NCBI GenBank assembly: GCA_035362335.1
Contig: DAOSDL010000020.1
Span: 17,603-81,602, forward strand
DNA length: 64,000 nt
Direction: 5' to 3'
DNA from: JAOSJT01 sp035362335
GTDB taxonomy: Bacteria > Bacteroidota > Ignavibacteria > SZUA-365
Shown here one piece after another: positions 43,751-52,549 of this stretch (positions within the stretch are counted from its first letter, which is position 1; the number at the start of each line of letters is the position of its first letter). The position numbers and the translations under genes were made by a program. The notes beneath the pieces are model-generated. The model had not been told where the DNA came from. It did not search any database and saw only the letters and a program-made list of their open reading frames with translations.

Positions 43751-45235
43751 TCAATCGTCCTCCCTGTTCGATGCAGCGCCCGCATCCTCCCCGCGCGGAG
43801 TGGCGTGCTTGAACATCGCGATCGCCTGTTCCTTTTGCAGCGCGTGGTCCACGATGGGATGGGGATAATCCTCGCCAAGCCGGCAGCGCGCCGCGCTCCG
43901 GGTGAACATGTCGGCATCGTGCGGCCAGTGGATGTGCTTGTCCGAAAAGCCGCGCAGCTCGGGAACGTGCTCGCGGATGAAAGCGCCATCGGGATCGAAG
44001 CGGCGCGATTGCAACACGGGATTGAACACACGGAAATACGGTGCCGCGTCCACACCGGTGGAAGCGGACCACTGCCAGCCGCCGTTGTTGGATGCGAGAT
44101 CGAAATCCACCAGGCGCTCGGCGAAGTACCGCTCCCCGCGACGCCAATCCACCAGCAGATCCTTGGTAAGGAACATGGCCACCACCATGCGCAAGCGATT
44201 GTGCATCCAGCCCGTTGCCCGGAAGGCGCGCATCGCGGCATCCACCAGGGGATACCCCGTGCGTCCTTCGCACCATGCGGCGAAATGCTCGTCCCCGCCC
44301 GGCCAGTGCAAGGCGTCGTACTCGGGCCGGAACGCGCCGTGCTCAACATGCGGAAACTGGTCGAGAATCATCTGATAAAATTCGCGCCATATCAGCTCCG
44401 ACAGCCAGGTGTCGGCGCCCGGCGACGCGTTTTCAAGGGCTGCGCGCATCAGCGTGCGCACGGAGATGGTGCCGAAACGCAGATGCGTGGATAGTCCGGA
44501 GGTGGCGCCCAGGGCCGGGAAGTCGCGCTCGTCCTTGTAGCGGCTCATGCGCGGTAGGAAGTCCCCGAGCATGCGCCTGGCGCCCTCGCTGCCCGCGGGC
44601 TGGCTCAGCGTCGCGCGGGTAAAGCCCAGCGCGTCGAGGTCCCACGCCATGCCCGTATCCCGCAGCTTGTCCCTGCCCATCAGTGCGCGCTTGTCCATGC
44701 GTTGCACGGCCAACGGCGGGGGACTTTCGATCGCGTCACCGTGCAGACGGCGCAGCCAGGCCTTTTTCCACGGAGTGAACACGCGATAAGGTTCGCCGCC
44801 ACCGGTGCGCAGTTCCGTTCCCTCGAACACCACCTGATCCCTGTAATCGCGCAATGCTTTGCCCATCGCCTTCAGACGCGAGTGCACATCGGCATCGCGC
44901 CGCTTTGCCGCGGGTTCGTAATCGCGATTGGTGAAAACGGCCTGTGCGTCGACGCGCTGCGCGAGTTCGGGCAGGAGCACGCGCGGGTCGCCGTGCAGCA
45001 CCACGAGATCGGAGCCCAGGCGCAGCAAATCCTCGCGCAGTTCGCGCACGGAATCGTGTATGAAGGTGACGCGGCGGTCGTCGCGCAGCGGCAGCGCATC
45101 GAGTATGCCGCTGTCGAATACGAACACGGGCAGCACCTCGCCCGACTGCCGCGTGGCTTCGGCGAGCGCGGTGTTGTCGTCCAGACGCAGATCGCGCCGA
45201 AACCACATGATGGAACGGGGAAAAGAAACGGACAT
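43751..45235 (-). CDS. phr: Class I CPD photolyase (cryptochrome/photolyase family)
   Basis: A 494-residue flavoprotein that uses light to split cyclobutane pyrimidine dimers. The N-terminal antenna domain starts SIMWFRRDLRLDDNTAL; the FAD domain has LSELIWREFYQMIL, TGYPLVDAAMRAFRATGWMH and FDLASNNGGWQW, all canonical for class I. The start is ATG 45235 with GAGGA nine bases upstream. The type of antenna cofactor cannot be told. It is divergent from the respiratory operon and convergent with the POT gene. Its presence suggests exposure to sunlight. Confidence 0.95.
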   Translation of the reverse strand: MSVSFPRSIMWFRRDLRLDDNTALAEATRQSGEVLPVFVFDSGILDALPLRDDRRVTFIHDSVRELREDLLRLGSDLVVLHGDPRVLLPELAQRVDAQAVFTNRDYEPAAKRRDADVHSRLKAMGKALRDYRDQVVFEGTELRTGGGEPYRVFTPWKKAWLRRLHGDAIESPPPLAVQRMDKRALMGRDKLRDTGMAWDLDALGFTRATLSQPAGSEGARRMLGDFLPRMSRYKDERDFPALGATSGLSTHLRFGTISVRTLMRAALENASPGADTWLSELIWREFYQMILDQFPHVEHGAFRPEYDALHWPGGDEHFAAWCEGRTGYPLVDAAMRAFRATGWMHNRLRMVVAMFLTKDLLVDWRRGERYFAERLVDFDLASNNGGWQWSASTGVDAAPYFRVFNPVLQSRRFDPDGAFIREHVPELRGFSDKHIHWPHDADMFTRSAARCRLGEDYPHPIVDHALQKEQAIAMFKHATPRGEDAGAASNREDD

Positions 45236-45433
45236 GCGTGCAATCCTCGGCTTCGGAACAGTACCGCCTCCGACAACACCGCGAACACGGAGATAATTTC
45301 CCGCCGCGCCGCCGCCGGCAGCTCGGGCGCGCTGCGCACGCGGAGGAAGCGCTTCCGTGGCAATGCCGGCGGGGTTCCGGCGCAGGGCGCGGGGACGCGG
45401 GAGAATGCGGCCCGCATGTCCGAGAAAAAAACA

Positions 45434-45453
45434 TTTTCTTCAAAAAAAGAAAA
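45434..45453. repeat. AT-rich inverted repeat before the respiratory operon promoter
   Basis: TTTTCTT (45434-45440) and AAGAAAA (45447-45453) form a 7-bp inverted repeat within an A-rich tract. It lies just before the TTGACA box and may act as an UP-like element. Confidence 0.4.
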
Positions 45454-45458
45454 AACTC

Positions 45459-45490
45459 TTGACAAGCGCTTCGAGTATTCCGTAGCTTTC
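45459..45490 (+). promoter_or_regulatory. Promoter of the respiratory operon
   Basis: TTGACA at 45459-45464 and TAGCTTTC at 45483-45490. Read the Bacteroidota way this is TTG-N21-TAnnTTTC, very close to the consensus TTG/TAnnTTTG and to the porin promoter here. It is about 50 bases before the first gene of the operon. The remaining 45236-45433 stretch, facing the photolyase gene, shows no firm promoter. Confidence 0.6.
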
Positions 45491-45541
45491 CATATTGAAT
45501 TCACTGATCGTCGTACCTGCATCCCAGGCAATCCGAGAGCC

Positions 45542-46117
45542 ATGGCAATGACATCACGCACATCCGCGTTCTTCCGCTTCTCTTTATCCAGTCCAGATAA
45601 GCTTCGGCGTACCGTGATTCTCCTTCTCCTTCCGGCCGTGTTGTTGGGCGGGTGCTACGCCTTTGTGCGCGACGAGACGCCGCCCGAGTGGAGCGATCCC
45701 GCGGGCGACGCCGAGGCGGTGGGCGCCATCGCCGCGGGTACCGGGGGACCCGGCGCCGCGGTGTTCAACGCCAAATGCGCCGTGTGTCATCAGATGGGCG
45801 GCACCGGCATACCGGGCGTGTATCCTTCGCTGGCGGGCTCGGCTCTGGCCACGGGCGACGAGCGCCTGGCCATTCGTATCGTGCTGCACGGGTTCCAGGG
45901 TCCGATCGAACGCAACGGCAGCAAATACAACGGTGTGATGCAGCCGTGGAGAAACGATCTCTCCGATCAGCAGATCGCCGACGTGCTGACCTACGTGCGC
46001 AGCAGTTGGGGCAACACCGCAGCCGCCGTGACGCCGGAAGCGGTGAAGGCCGAACGCGAAGCGACAAAAACGCGTACGCGCGCCTACACCGAAGCGGAAC
46101 TCGTTCCCGCACTTTGA
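45542..46117 (+). CDS. Lipoprotein cytochrome c, first gene of the respiratory operon
   Basis: A 191-residue monoheme c-type cytochrome anchored as a lipoprotein (lipobox LLGG-Cys38). The heme site is CAVCH in FNAKCAVCHQMGG, with the axial Met in YNGVMQPW and the typical C-terminal helix LSDQQIADVLTYVRSSW. It may carry electrons from alternative complex III to the oxidase. The start is ATG 45542 or 45548; no strong ribosome site is visible. The next gene, coxB, begins 35 bases after its stop. Confidence 0.9.
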   Translation: MAMTSRTSAFFRFSLSSPDKLRRTVILLLLPAVLLGGCYAFVRDETPPEWSDPAGDAEAVGAIAAGTGGPGAAVFNAKCAVCHQMGGTGIPGVYPSLAGSALATGDERLAIRIVLHGFQGPIERNGSKYNGVMQPWRNDLSDQQIADVLTYVRSSWGNTAAAVTPEAVKAEREATKTRTRAYTEAELVPAL

Positions 46118-46152
46118 TACCGTTCATCCCATGCACCTGAGGTGGATTGCTC

Positions 46153-46992
46153 ATGCTTGATTGGCTACCGGAAAACGTCTCCGCGTTCGGCGAGGGTATC
46201 GATCATCTGTTCTCCCTGATCTACTACATCTCCGTCGCCATATTCGTGCTCGTCAACGCCATTTACCTGCTGTTCATCATCAAGTATCGCAGGAAGCGCA
46301 AAGGCGAGAAGGCCTACCATTTCCACGGCAGCAACGTGCTGGAATTTTCGTGGACGGCACTGCCGTTCGCACTCTTCCTTTTTCTCGCCTTCTACAGCGA
46401 TGGCATCTGGGAGGACATCAAGTACGCCTCGAAAAAACCCAATCCCGATCTCACCGTGGAGGTGATGGGGCAGACGTACATGTGGCATTTCCGCTACCCA
46501 GGGTCCGACGGTGTGTTCGGTCGCCGCGAAGCCGCGCTCATGAGCACCACGAATCCCTTCGGCATCGATCCCGCCGATCCCGCGGGCAAGGACGACTTCA
46601 CCTCCATCAACAGCATGCACATTCCGGTGAATAAAACCGTGGTGGTCAAGCTGTCGTCGATGGATGTGATTCACAGCTTTTTCCTGCCCAACATGCGCGT
46701 CAAGCAGGACGCGGTGCCCGGGCAATGGGTGGATGTGTGGTTCGACAGCCGCAAGACCGGTGAGTACGAAATCGCCTGCGCCGAATTGTGCGGCTCGGGC
46801 CACTACCTGATGCGCGCCGTGCTGAACGTGCAGTCGCAGAAGGAATTCGATACCTGGATGGACGAGCAATACGCCGGCGTGCTCGCATCCGCGGCCGCTC
46901 CGGCGGCAACGGACGCCGCGTCACCGGCTTCCGCGACTCCGGCCACCGCGGCTCCCGCGCCGGCCTCCACCGAAGTCACGAAAACCCCATAA
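46153..46992 (+). CDS. coxB: Cytochrome c oxidase subunit II
   Basis: CuA-bearing subunit of the aa3-type oxidase, which takes electrons from cytochrome c. Two N-terminal membrane helices are followed by the cupredoxin domain. The CuA ligands are Cys209, Cys213, His217 and Met220 in CAELCGSGHYLM, with the earlier His in MDVIHSFFLP. The C-terminal 35 residues are an Ala/Pro/Thr-rich tail. The start ATG 46153 is preferred over TTG 46147, as AGGTGG lies seven bases before it. It is 279 residues long. Confidence 0.96.
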   Translation: MLDWLPENVSAFGEGIDHLFSLIYYISVAIFVLVNAIYLLFIIKYRRKRKGEKAYHFHGSNVLEFSWTALPFALFLFLAFYSDGIWEDIKYASKKPNPDLTVEVMGQTYMWHFRYPGSDGVFGRREAALMSTTNPFGIDPADPAGKDDFTSINSMHIPVNKTVVVKLSSMDVIHSFFLPNMRVKQDAVPGQWVDVWFDSRKTGEYEIACAELCGSGHYLMRAVLNVQSQKEFDTWMDEQYAGVLASAAAPAATDAASPASATPATAAPAPASTEVTKTP

Positions 46993-47006
46993 GCGTTCGA
47001 GACGAC

Positions 47007-48830
47007 ATGCACGCAGCAGCACATACGGCATCGCACGATCACGCGGGCGCGCACGCGCACAGCGAATCGTTTATCCGGAAATACATTTTCTCCACCGACC
47101 ACAAGATGATCGCCAAGCAATTTCTTGTGACGGCGATCGTGTTCCTGTTCATCGGCGGCGCCTTCGCGCTGTTCATCCGCTGGCAGTTGGCCTATCCCGG
47201 CCAGCCGATTCCTCTGATCGGCAAGCTGCTGCCCGCGAGTTGGGTGAATGCGGACGGCGCGGTGACGGCGGAGTTTTATGCGCAGCTCCTCACCATGCAC
47301 GGCACCATCATGATTTTCGCCGTAATCATTCCGCTGCTGGTGGGCGTGTTCGGCAATTTCGCCATACCCCTGATGATCGGCGCGGACGACATGGCGATTC
47401 CCTTTCTCAACATGGTGTCGTTCTGGCTGTACCCGCTCTCGGGCCTGGTGATGATGGGCGGCTTTTTCATGGAGGGCGGCATGGCCGCCGCGGGCTGGAC
47501 GGGCTATCCACCGCTGAGTGCCATCGCCAGTACCGGGCAGACACTGTGGATTGTCGGACTGTTTCTCGCGGGTTTCTCCTCCATTCTCGGCGGGGTGAAT
47601 TACATTACCACCGTGCTCAACATGCGCGCGCCCGGTCTGGGCATGTTTCAGTTGCCGATGACGGTGTGGGCCGTATTCATCACCGCCATCATCGTCACCA
47701 TCGGCACGCCGGTGCTGGCCGCCGCGCTGGCCATGCTGTTCATGGACAACTTCCTGCACACCAGCTTTTTCACGCCCGCGCATCTCGTGGTGACGGGCAA
47801 GGACATGTCGCGCACGGCGGGCGGCGGACAGCCGCTGCTGTGGCAGCATTTGTTCTGGTTCTACTCGCATCCCGCCGTGTACATCATGATTCTGCCCGGC
47901 ATGGGCGTGGTGTCGGATGTGCTGGCCACGTTTTCGCGCAAGCCGCTGTACGGCTACAAGGCCATGGTCTTCGCCATCATCGCCATTGCCTTTCTCGGCA
48001 TCATCGTGTGGGGCCATCACATGTTCCAGTCGGGCATGAATCCGCTGCTCGGCACCACCTTCATGGTGAGCACGATGGTGATCGCGGTGCCTTCGGCCAT
48101 CAAGACCTTCAACTGGCTGGGGACGATGTGGCGGGGAAACATGGAATTCGTCACACCCATGCTCAATGCGGTAGCCTTCGTGTCCATGTTCGTGATCGGC
48201 GGATTGAGCGGCATTTTCATGGCCTCGACACCGGTGGACGTGTTCATTCACGACACCTACTTCATCGTGGGGCACATTCACTACGTGCTGTTCGGCGGCA
48301 GTCTCTTTGCGGTGTTCGCCGGCCTGTACTACTGGTTCCCGAAAATGACCGGCCGCATGTACAACGAGCGCCTGGGCAAGCTGCATTTCTGGATTACCTT
48401 CATCACCTTCAACGGCACGTTTTTCCCCATGCACATTCTCGGCGTGGGCGGCATGATGAGGCGCATTTACGATCCGACCGTGTACGATTTTCTCAAGCCC
48501 TTTCAGCCGATGAACGAGTTCATCACCATCAACGCCATCGTGCTTGGTTTCGCGCAGTTCATTCTGGTGGCGAATCTGTTCTGGAGCTGGTTCAAGGGAC
48601 AGAAGGCGAAGCGCAATCCCTGGCGGGCGAATTCGCTGGAATGGCAAACGCCGTCGCCGCCGCCGCATGGAAATTTCGACGCGCCGCTGCACGTGTATCG
48701 CGGTCCCTACGAATACAGTTCGCCCGAGTCCGTGCAGGATTATCTGCCGCAGACCGTGAGTCCCGAAGAAGTTGCCGAGCAACGCCGCCAGCATGAGCAG
48801 CGCCACGCCCGGAAGGAGAGCGAGGCATGA
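47007..48830 (+). CDS. coxA: Cytochrome c oxidase subunit I (A2 type)
   Basis: Catalytic subunit with heme a and the heme a3-CuB site; it reduces oxygen and pumps protons. The 607 residues have 12 core helices, with heme/CuB residues in LLTMHGTIMIF, VWGHHMFQSG and FIVGHIHYVLFGG. In helix VI the usual GHPE is replaced by FYSHPAVYIMI, the YSHP motif of A2-type oxidases, which use Tyr-Ser instead of the K/D-channel Glu. An N-terminal His-rich stretch (HTASHDHAGAHAHSES) is unusual. The end overlaps ctaA by ATGA. Confidence 0.96.
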   Translation: MHAAAHTASHDHAGAHAHSESFIRKYIFSTDHKMIAKQFLVTAIVFLFIGGAFALFIRWQLAYPGQPIPLIGKLLPASWVNADGAVTAEFYAQLLTMHGTIMIFAVIIPLLVGVFGNFAIPLMIGADDMAIPFLNMVSFWLYPLSGLVMMGGFFMEGGMAAAGWTGYPPLSAIASTGQTLWIVGLFLAGFSSILGGVNYITTVLNMRAPGLGMFQLPMTVWAVFITAIIVTIGTPVLAAALAMLFMDNFLHTSFFTPAHLVVTGKDMSRTAGGGQPLLWQHLFWFYSHPAVYIMILPGMGVVSDVLATFSRKPLYGYKAMVFAIIAIAFLGIIVWGHHMFQSGMNPLLGTTFMVSTMVIAVPSAIKTFNWLGTMWRGNMEFVTPMLNAVAFVSMFVIGGLSGIFMASTPVDVFIHDTYFIVGHIHYVLFGGSLFAVFAGLYYWFPKMTGRMYNERLGKLHFWITFITFNGTFFPMHILGVGGMMRRIYDPTVYDFLKPFQPMNEFITINAIVLGFAQFILVANLFWSWFKGQKAKRNPWRANSLEWQTPSPPPHGNFDAPLHVYRGPYEYSSPESVQDYLPQTVSPEEVAEQRRQHEQRHARKESEA

Positions 48831-49819
48831 GCATCGCGGTGGAACAGATGAAAAGCTCCCGCTCCATGGTCTGGCTGCATCGCGTGGCCGCGGTGCTGGC
48901 TGTGGGCACGGTGCTGCTGATTGCCAAGGGCGGATTGGTGCACAGTGCCGGTGCGGGATTGTCCGTGCCCGATTGGCCCACCACGTACGGCGAGAACATG
49001 TTCACGTATCCATTGGAAAAATGGTACGGCGGCATTGTGTACGAGCACGGACATCGCCTCATCGCCACCGGCATCGGCGTACTCACCATCGCCGTGCTGA
49101 TATTGAGTTTCGTGGCCGACCGTCGCCGCTGGCTGCGCATGCTTGCGGTGGTGGCGCTGGTGGCGGTGATTGTGCAGGGCGTACTGGGTGGCCTGACCGT
49201 ATTGATGCGTCTGCCCACCGCGGTATCGGTGGGACACGCCATGCTGGCACAGACCTTCATGCTGATGACCATGTTGCTGGCCGCCGCAACCTCGCGGCGC
49301 TGGACCAACGATGCCGCGCCGCTGCGCGTGGACATCGACGCCGGCATGCAGCGTCTGTTGCTGGCCACAGTGCTGTTCACCTTCGTGCAAATCCTGCTCG
49401 GCGCACTCACGCGGCATACGTACAGCGGCATGGCCATTGCGGACTTCCCGCTGAACAACGGACGCATCATTCCGGAATTCACCAGCTTCGGCGTGCTGAT
49501 TCAGTTTCTGCACCGCGTGGGCGCGGTGGTGCTTTCGGTGATGGTGTTCACGCAGGGCGTACGCATACTGCGCCGCCGCGAGCTGCGCCGCCTGCGCTCG
49601 GGCGCCATCGCATCCATGCTGCTCATCGTGCTGCAAATCGCACTGGGCGCCACGGTGATCTGGACGCGCGAAGCCATCGTGCCGAATACGCTGCACGTGG
49701 CTGTGGGCGCGGTTACCTTTGCGACGCTGTTCCTGCTCTACGCCTGGTCGCGCCGCTACTACGTGTTTGCCGAAACTCGCAGCGACGCCGTTCCGAGCAT
49801 CGGGGAGGCACGGGCATGA
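48827..49819 (+). CDS. ctaA: Heme A synthase (COX15/CtaA)
   Basis: Inner-membrane enzyme that oxidises heme O to heme A. The 330 residues form eight membrane helices in two similar halves. The family signature is GAGLSVPDWPTTYG followed by YEHGHRLIATGIG, with the heme-binding His; FLHRVGAVVLS is the matching part of the second half. GGAAGGAG at 48811-48818 and the ATGA overlap with coxA fix the start. The end overlaps ctaB by ATGA. Confidence 0.95.
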   Translation: MSIAVEQMKSSRSMVWLHRVAAVLAVGTVLLIAKGGLVHSAGAGLSVPDWPTTYGENMFTYPLEKWYGGIVYEHGHRLIATGIGVLTIAVLILSFVADRRRWLRMLAVVALVAVIVQGVLGGLTVLMRLPTAVSVGHAMLAQTFMLMTMLLAAATSRRWTNDAAPLRVDIDAGMQRLLLATVLFTFVQILLGALTRHTYSGMAIADFPLNNGRIIPEFTSFGVLIQFLHRVGAVVLSVMVFTQGVRILRRRELRRLRSGAIASMLLIVLQIALGATVIWTREAIVPNTLHVAVGAVTFATLFLLYAWSRRYYVFAETRSDAVPSIGEARA

Positions 49820-50730
49820 GCGAGCTGAAGTCGCCAAGTGTGGCAATGGGCGAAGCGCTGACGCGGCGCGACACCATGGCCGCGTACTACGAACTCACCA
49901 AGCCCGGCATCACGCTGATGGTGGTGGTAAGCGCCGCCGCCGGATTCTGGCTGGCCTTGCCGCGGGACTTTCTCAGCGTTGGTTACGCCGTCATGTTTGT
50001 GGCCACCATGCTGGGCACCGCGTTGGTGTCGGCCGGAAGCTGCGTGCTGAATCACGTGATGGAATACCGCTACGATCGTGCGATGAAGCGCACCATGTTC
50101 CGTCCCATTCCCTCGGGCAAAGTGCGTCCCGCGCAGGCGGCGTGGTTCGGCACCGCGCTGGCGGCCTCGGGCCTGGCGCTGCTGCTGGCGGTGCAGCCAT
50201 TGACGGCGGGACTCGCCGCGTTGACCTTCGCGCTGTATCTGGCCGTGTACACACCGATGAAGCGTGTGACGCAGTTTTCCACACTTGTGGGAGGAATTCC
50301 CGGTGCGTTGCCGCCCATGGGTGGCTACGCCACCGTATCGGGCACCATTGGCATGGAAGCGGGCGTGCTGTTCATGATTCTCTTTCTCTGGCAAATGCCG
50401 CACTTCCTCTCGCTGGCGTGGATGTACCGCAAGGATTACGAGCGCGGGGGCTTTCCGATGCTGACGGTGCTGGACGAAAGCGGCATGCTCGTGGCGCGGC
50501 ACGTGGTGTCGTACACGCTGTTGCTGCTGGTGTTCAGCTTGCTCCTTTCGGTGCTTGGCGCCACGGGCATGGTGTATTTCGTGGGCGCGACACTGCTGGG
50601 CGGCGGCTTCCTATTGATGGCATTGCGCTTTCTGTATCAGCGCAGCAACAGCAACGCGCGGACAGTGTTGCTCGCCTCGTACCTGTATTTGCTGGCGTTA
50701 CTCACACTGATGTTTCTGGACAAGGCATAG
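49816..50730 (+). CDS. ctaB: Heme O synthase (protoheme IX farnesyltransferase)
   Basis: UbiA-family prenyltransferase that adds farnesyl to heme B to give heme O, used by CtaA. The 304 residues form about nine helices, with the prenyl-diphosphate motif NHVMEYRYDRAMKRTMFRP. Overlap by ATGA with ctaA couples the two steps. Only two bases separate it from coxC. Confidence 0.95.
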   Translation: MSELKSPSVAMGEALTRRDTMAAYYELTKPGITLMVVVSAAAGFWLALPRDFLSVGYAVMFVATMLGTALVSAGSCVLNHVMEYRYDRAMKRTMFRPIPSGKVRPAQAAWFGTALAASGLALLLAVQPLTAGLAALTFALYLAVYTPMKRVTQFSTLVGGIPGALPPMGGYATVSGTIGMEAGVLFMILFLWQMPHFLSLAWMYRKDYERGGFPMLTVLDESGMLVARHVVSYTLLLLVFSLLLSVLGATGMVYFVGATLLGGGFLLMALRFLYQRSNSNARTVLLASYLYLLALLTLMFLDKA

Positions 50731-50732
50731 TT

Positions 50733-51320
50733 ATGAGCACTGTAGCTGCGGAATCGCGTTTCACCACCGGCATGCCGCACGGCAAGCTTGGCATGTGGGT
50801 GTTCCTCGCATCCGAGATCATGTTTTTCTCCGGCTTTTTCGGGGCCTTCATCGTGTTGCGCAATCTGAACATCGATGTGTTCACCACGAGTGCGCATCAG
50901 CTCGACAAGGTGGTGGCCACCATCAACACCGCCGTGCTGATCGGCAGCAGTCTTACCATGGCGCTGTCGCATCACGCGCTGGAGCATGGCGAGGAGAAGA
51001 AGTTCCGGCTCTTCCTGTTCATCACCATACTCTGCGCCTTCGCTTTTCTCGGCATCAAGAGTTACGAGTACACGAGCAAATTCTCGCATGACATCTACCC
51101 GTGGACGAACACCTTTTACGCGTCGTATTTCCTCATGACCGGCTTTCACGCGATGCATGTAATCGGCGGCTTGATTCCGATGGTGTGGATGCTGGGCAAA
51201 TCCATGGCCGGCAAGTATCCGCCCGCCAAGGCGCATCGCGTCGAGGCGCTGGGGTTGTACTGGCACTTCGTGGATCTGGTGTGGATTTTCCTCTTCCCGA
51301 CACTGTATCTGATTTTCTAA
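50733..51320 (+). CDS. coxC: Cytochrome c oxidase subunit III
   Basis: Structural subunit of the oxidase in the membrane. It has 195 residues, shorter than the mitochondrial form and typical of bacterial five-helix subunit III. Conserved parts are WVFLASEIMFFSGFFGAFI, TGFHAMHVIGG and YWHFVDLVWIFLFPTLYL. The start is ATG 50733, just after ctaB. The coxD gene follows 18 bases after its stop. Confidence 0.95.
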   Translation: MSTVAAESRFTTGMPHGKLGMWVFLASEIMFFSGFFGAFIVLRNLNIDVFTTSAHQLDKVVATINTAVLIGSSLTMALSHHALEHGEEKKFRLFLFITILCAFAFLGIKSYEYTSKFSHDIYPWTNTFYASYFLMTGFHAMHVIGGLIPMVWMLGKSMAGKYPPAKAHRVEALGLYWHFVDLVWIFLFPTLYLIF

Positions 51321-51338
51321 ACGCGCGGCGAGGCAAGC

Positions 51339-51620
51339 ATGGCATCCGGTACATCATTCAAGGACATACAGCGCGCGTACCTGCTCGTGTTCATCGCCCT
51401 GTTGATTCTCACCGCGCTGACGGTGGGCGTGACCACCATTCACTTCGGCGATACGGCCAATATCGTGGTGGGCATACTGATCGCTCTTGCGAAAGCCGGG
51501 TTGGTGGCGTGGATTTTCATGCATTTGAAATTCGACAATCCGCGGCTGCGCTATTTCGTGTACATCCCCGTGGTGTTTTTCGTGGTGATGGTGTTCGCGC
51601 TGACGGTACTGGGACTCTGA
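51339..51620 (+). CDS. coxD: Cytochrome c oxidase subunit IV
   Basis: Small membrane subunit of prokaryotic aa3-type oxidases, 93 residues, three helices. The motif LIALAKAGLVAWIFMHLKFD is typical of the bacterial subunit IV family. A GAGG site precedes the ATG at 51339. The next gene, an ABC ATPase, begins five bases after its stop. Confidence 0.9.
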   Translation: MASGTSFKDIQRAYLLVFIALLILTALTVGVTTIHFGDTANIVVGILIALAKAGLVAWIFMHLKFDNPRLRYFVYIPVVFFVVMVFALTVLGL

Positions 51621-51625
51621 GCATC

Positions 51626-52549
51626 GTGCTGAGCGCCACTTCCATATCGTACACCTGGGCCAAGGGCACACGCAGCGCCGCGCAGGCCTTGCGCAATGTG
51701 TCTTTCGTTGCCGGCGCCGGACGCGTCACCGCCGTGGTGGGTCCGAATGGCAGTGGCAAGTCCACGCTGTTCCGCATTCTCTCCGGCGCATTGCGTGCCG
51801 ATGCGGGCGAGGTACGTCTGGATGGAAACGGCGCGGTGCCGCCGGGCCTGCTGGGTGTGGTGTTTCAAACGCCGGCGCTGGACGACATGCTCAGCGTGCG
51901 GGAAAACATTCTGCACCATGCCATGCTGTACGGCAAGCGCGAACGCGACGGCGTGCTGGATACGGCATTTCTGCACACGCTGGGTATAGCAGACATGCTC
52001 GACACGCGCGTTGGGACGCTGTCGGGCGGCTTCCGTCGTCGCGTGGAAATCGCCAAGGCGCTCGCCACGTGGCCGCGCGTGCTGCTGCTGGACGAGCCCT
52101 TCTCCGGACTCGATCCGCGCGTGCGCGAAGAAGTGTTCGCGCTGCTGGGCGCCTTGACGCGCGAGCGCTCGCTGATCACCGTCATGGTGACGCACGACAT
52201 GGCACAGGCCTCGCGTTGCGATGCCGTGGTGGCCTTGCGCGATGGGCAGGTGATGACACAGGACACACCCGCCGCGTTGCTCCGGGAATTCGGAGAGTCG
52301 GTGGTGGAATTCGCCACAACCGACGTGGACGCGCTGGCGGAATTGCTGCGCGGCGTGGGGCGGCGTTACGCCCTGCGCGAAGGACGGTTGTTGCTGTGCG
52401 CCGCGGGAATGGCGGAAGTGCTGGAGCGTCTGGGTGAGCGGCATCCGCTGGTGGAGCATATGGAATGGCGTCGCGCGAATCTGGACGACTGGTTCGTTGC
52501 GCGTCCGCTGGACGCGGTGGAGCGCGTGGAGGAGGTGCTGGCCGCATGA
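51626..52549 (+). CDS. ABC transporter ATPase in the oxidase operon
   Basis: A 307-residue ABC ATPase of the ABC-2 (DrrA/NodI-like) group. Motifs are GPNGSGKST (Walker A), VVFQTPALDD (Q-loop), LSGGFRRRVEIAKAL (signature), VLLLDEPFSGLD (Walker B) and VMVTHD (switch His). The start is GTG 51626, five bases after coxD; no ATG is near. The C-terminal 80 residues form an extension. With the permease it may export a compound needed for oxidase assembly, such as a copper or heme factor, but the substrate is unknown. Confidence 0.88.
   Translation: MLSATSISYTWAKGTRSAAQALRNVSFVAGAGRVTAVVGPNGSGKSTLFRILSGALRADAGEVRLDGNGAVPPGLLGVVFQTPALDDMLSVRENILHHAMLYGKRERDGVLDTAFLHTLGIADMLDTRVGTLSGGFRRRVEIAKALATWPRVLLLDEPFSGLDPRVREEVFALLGALTRERSLITVMVTHDMAQASRCDAVVALRDGQVMTQDTPAALLREFGESVVEFATTDVDALAELLRGVGRRYALREGRLLLCAAGMAEVLERLGERHPLVEHMEWRRANLDDWFVARPLDAVERVEEVLAA

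Noticed and set aside
46803..48806. 667-codon minus-strand frame opposite coxA
   Set aside because: It is antisense to coxA, rich in His and Arg, and has no domain.
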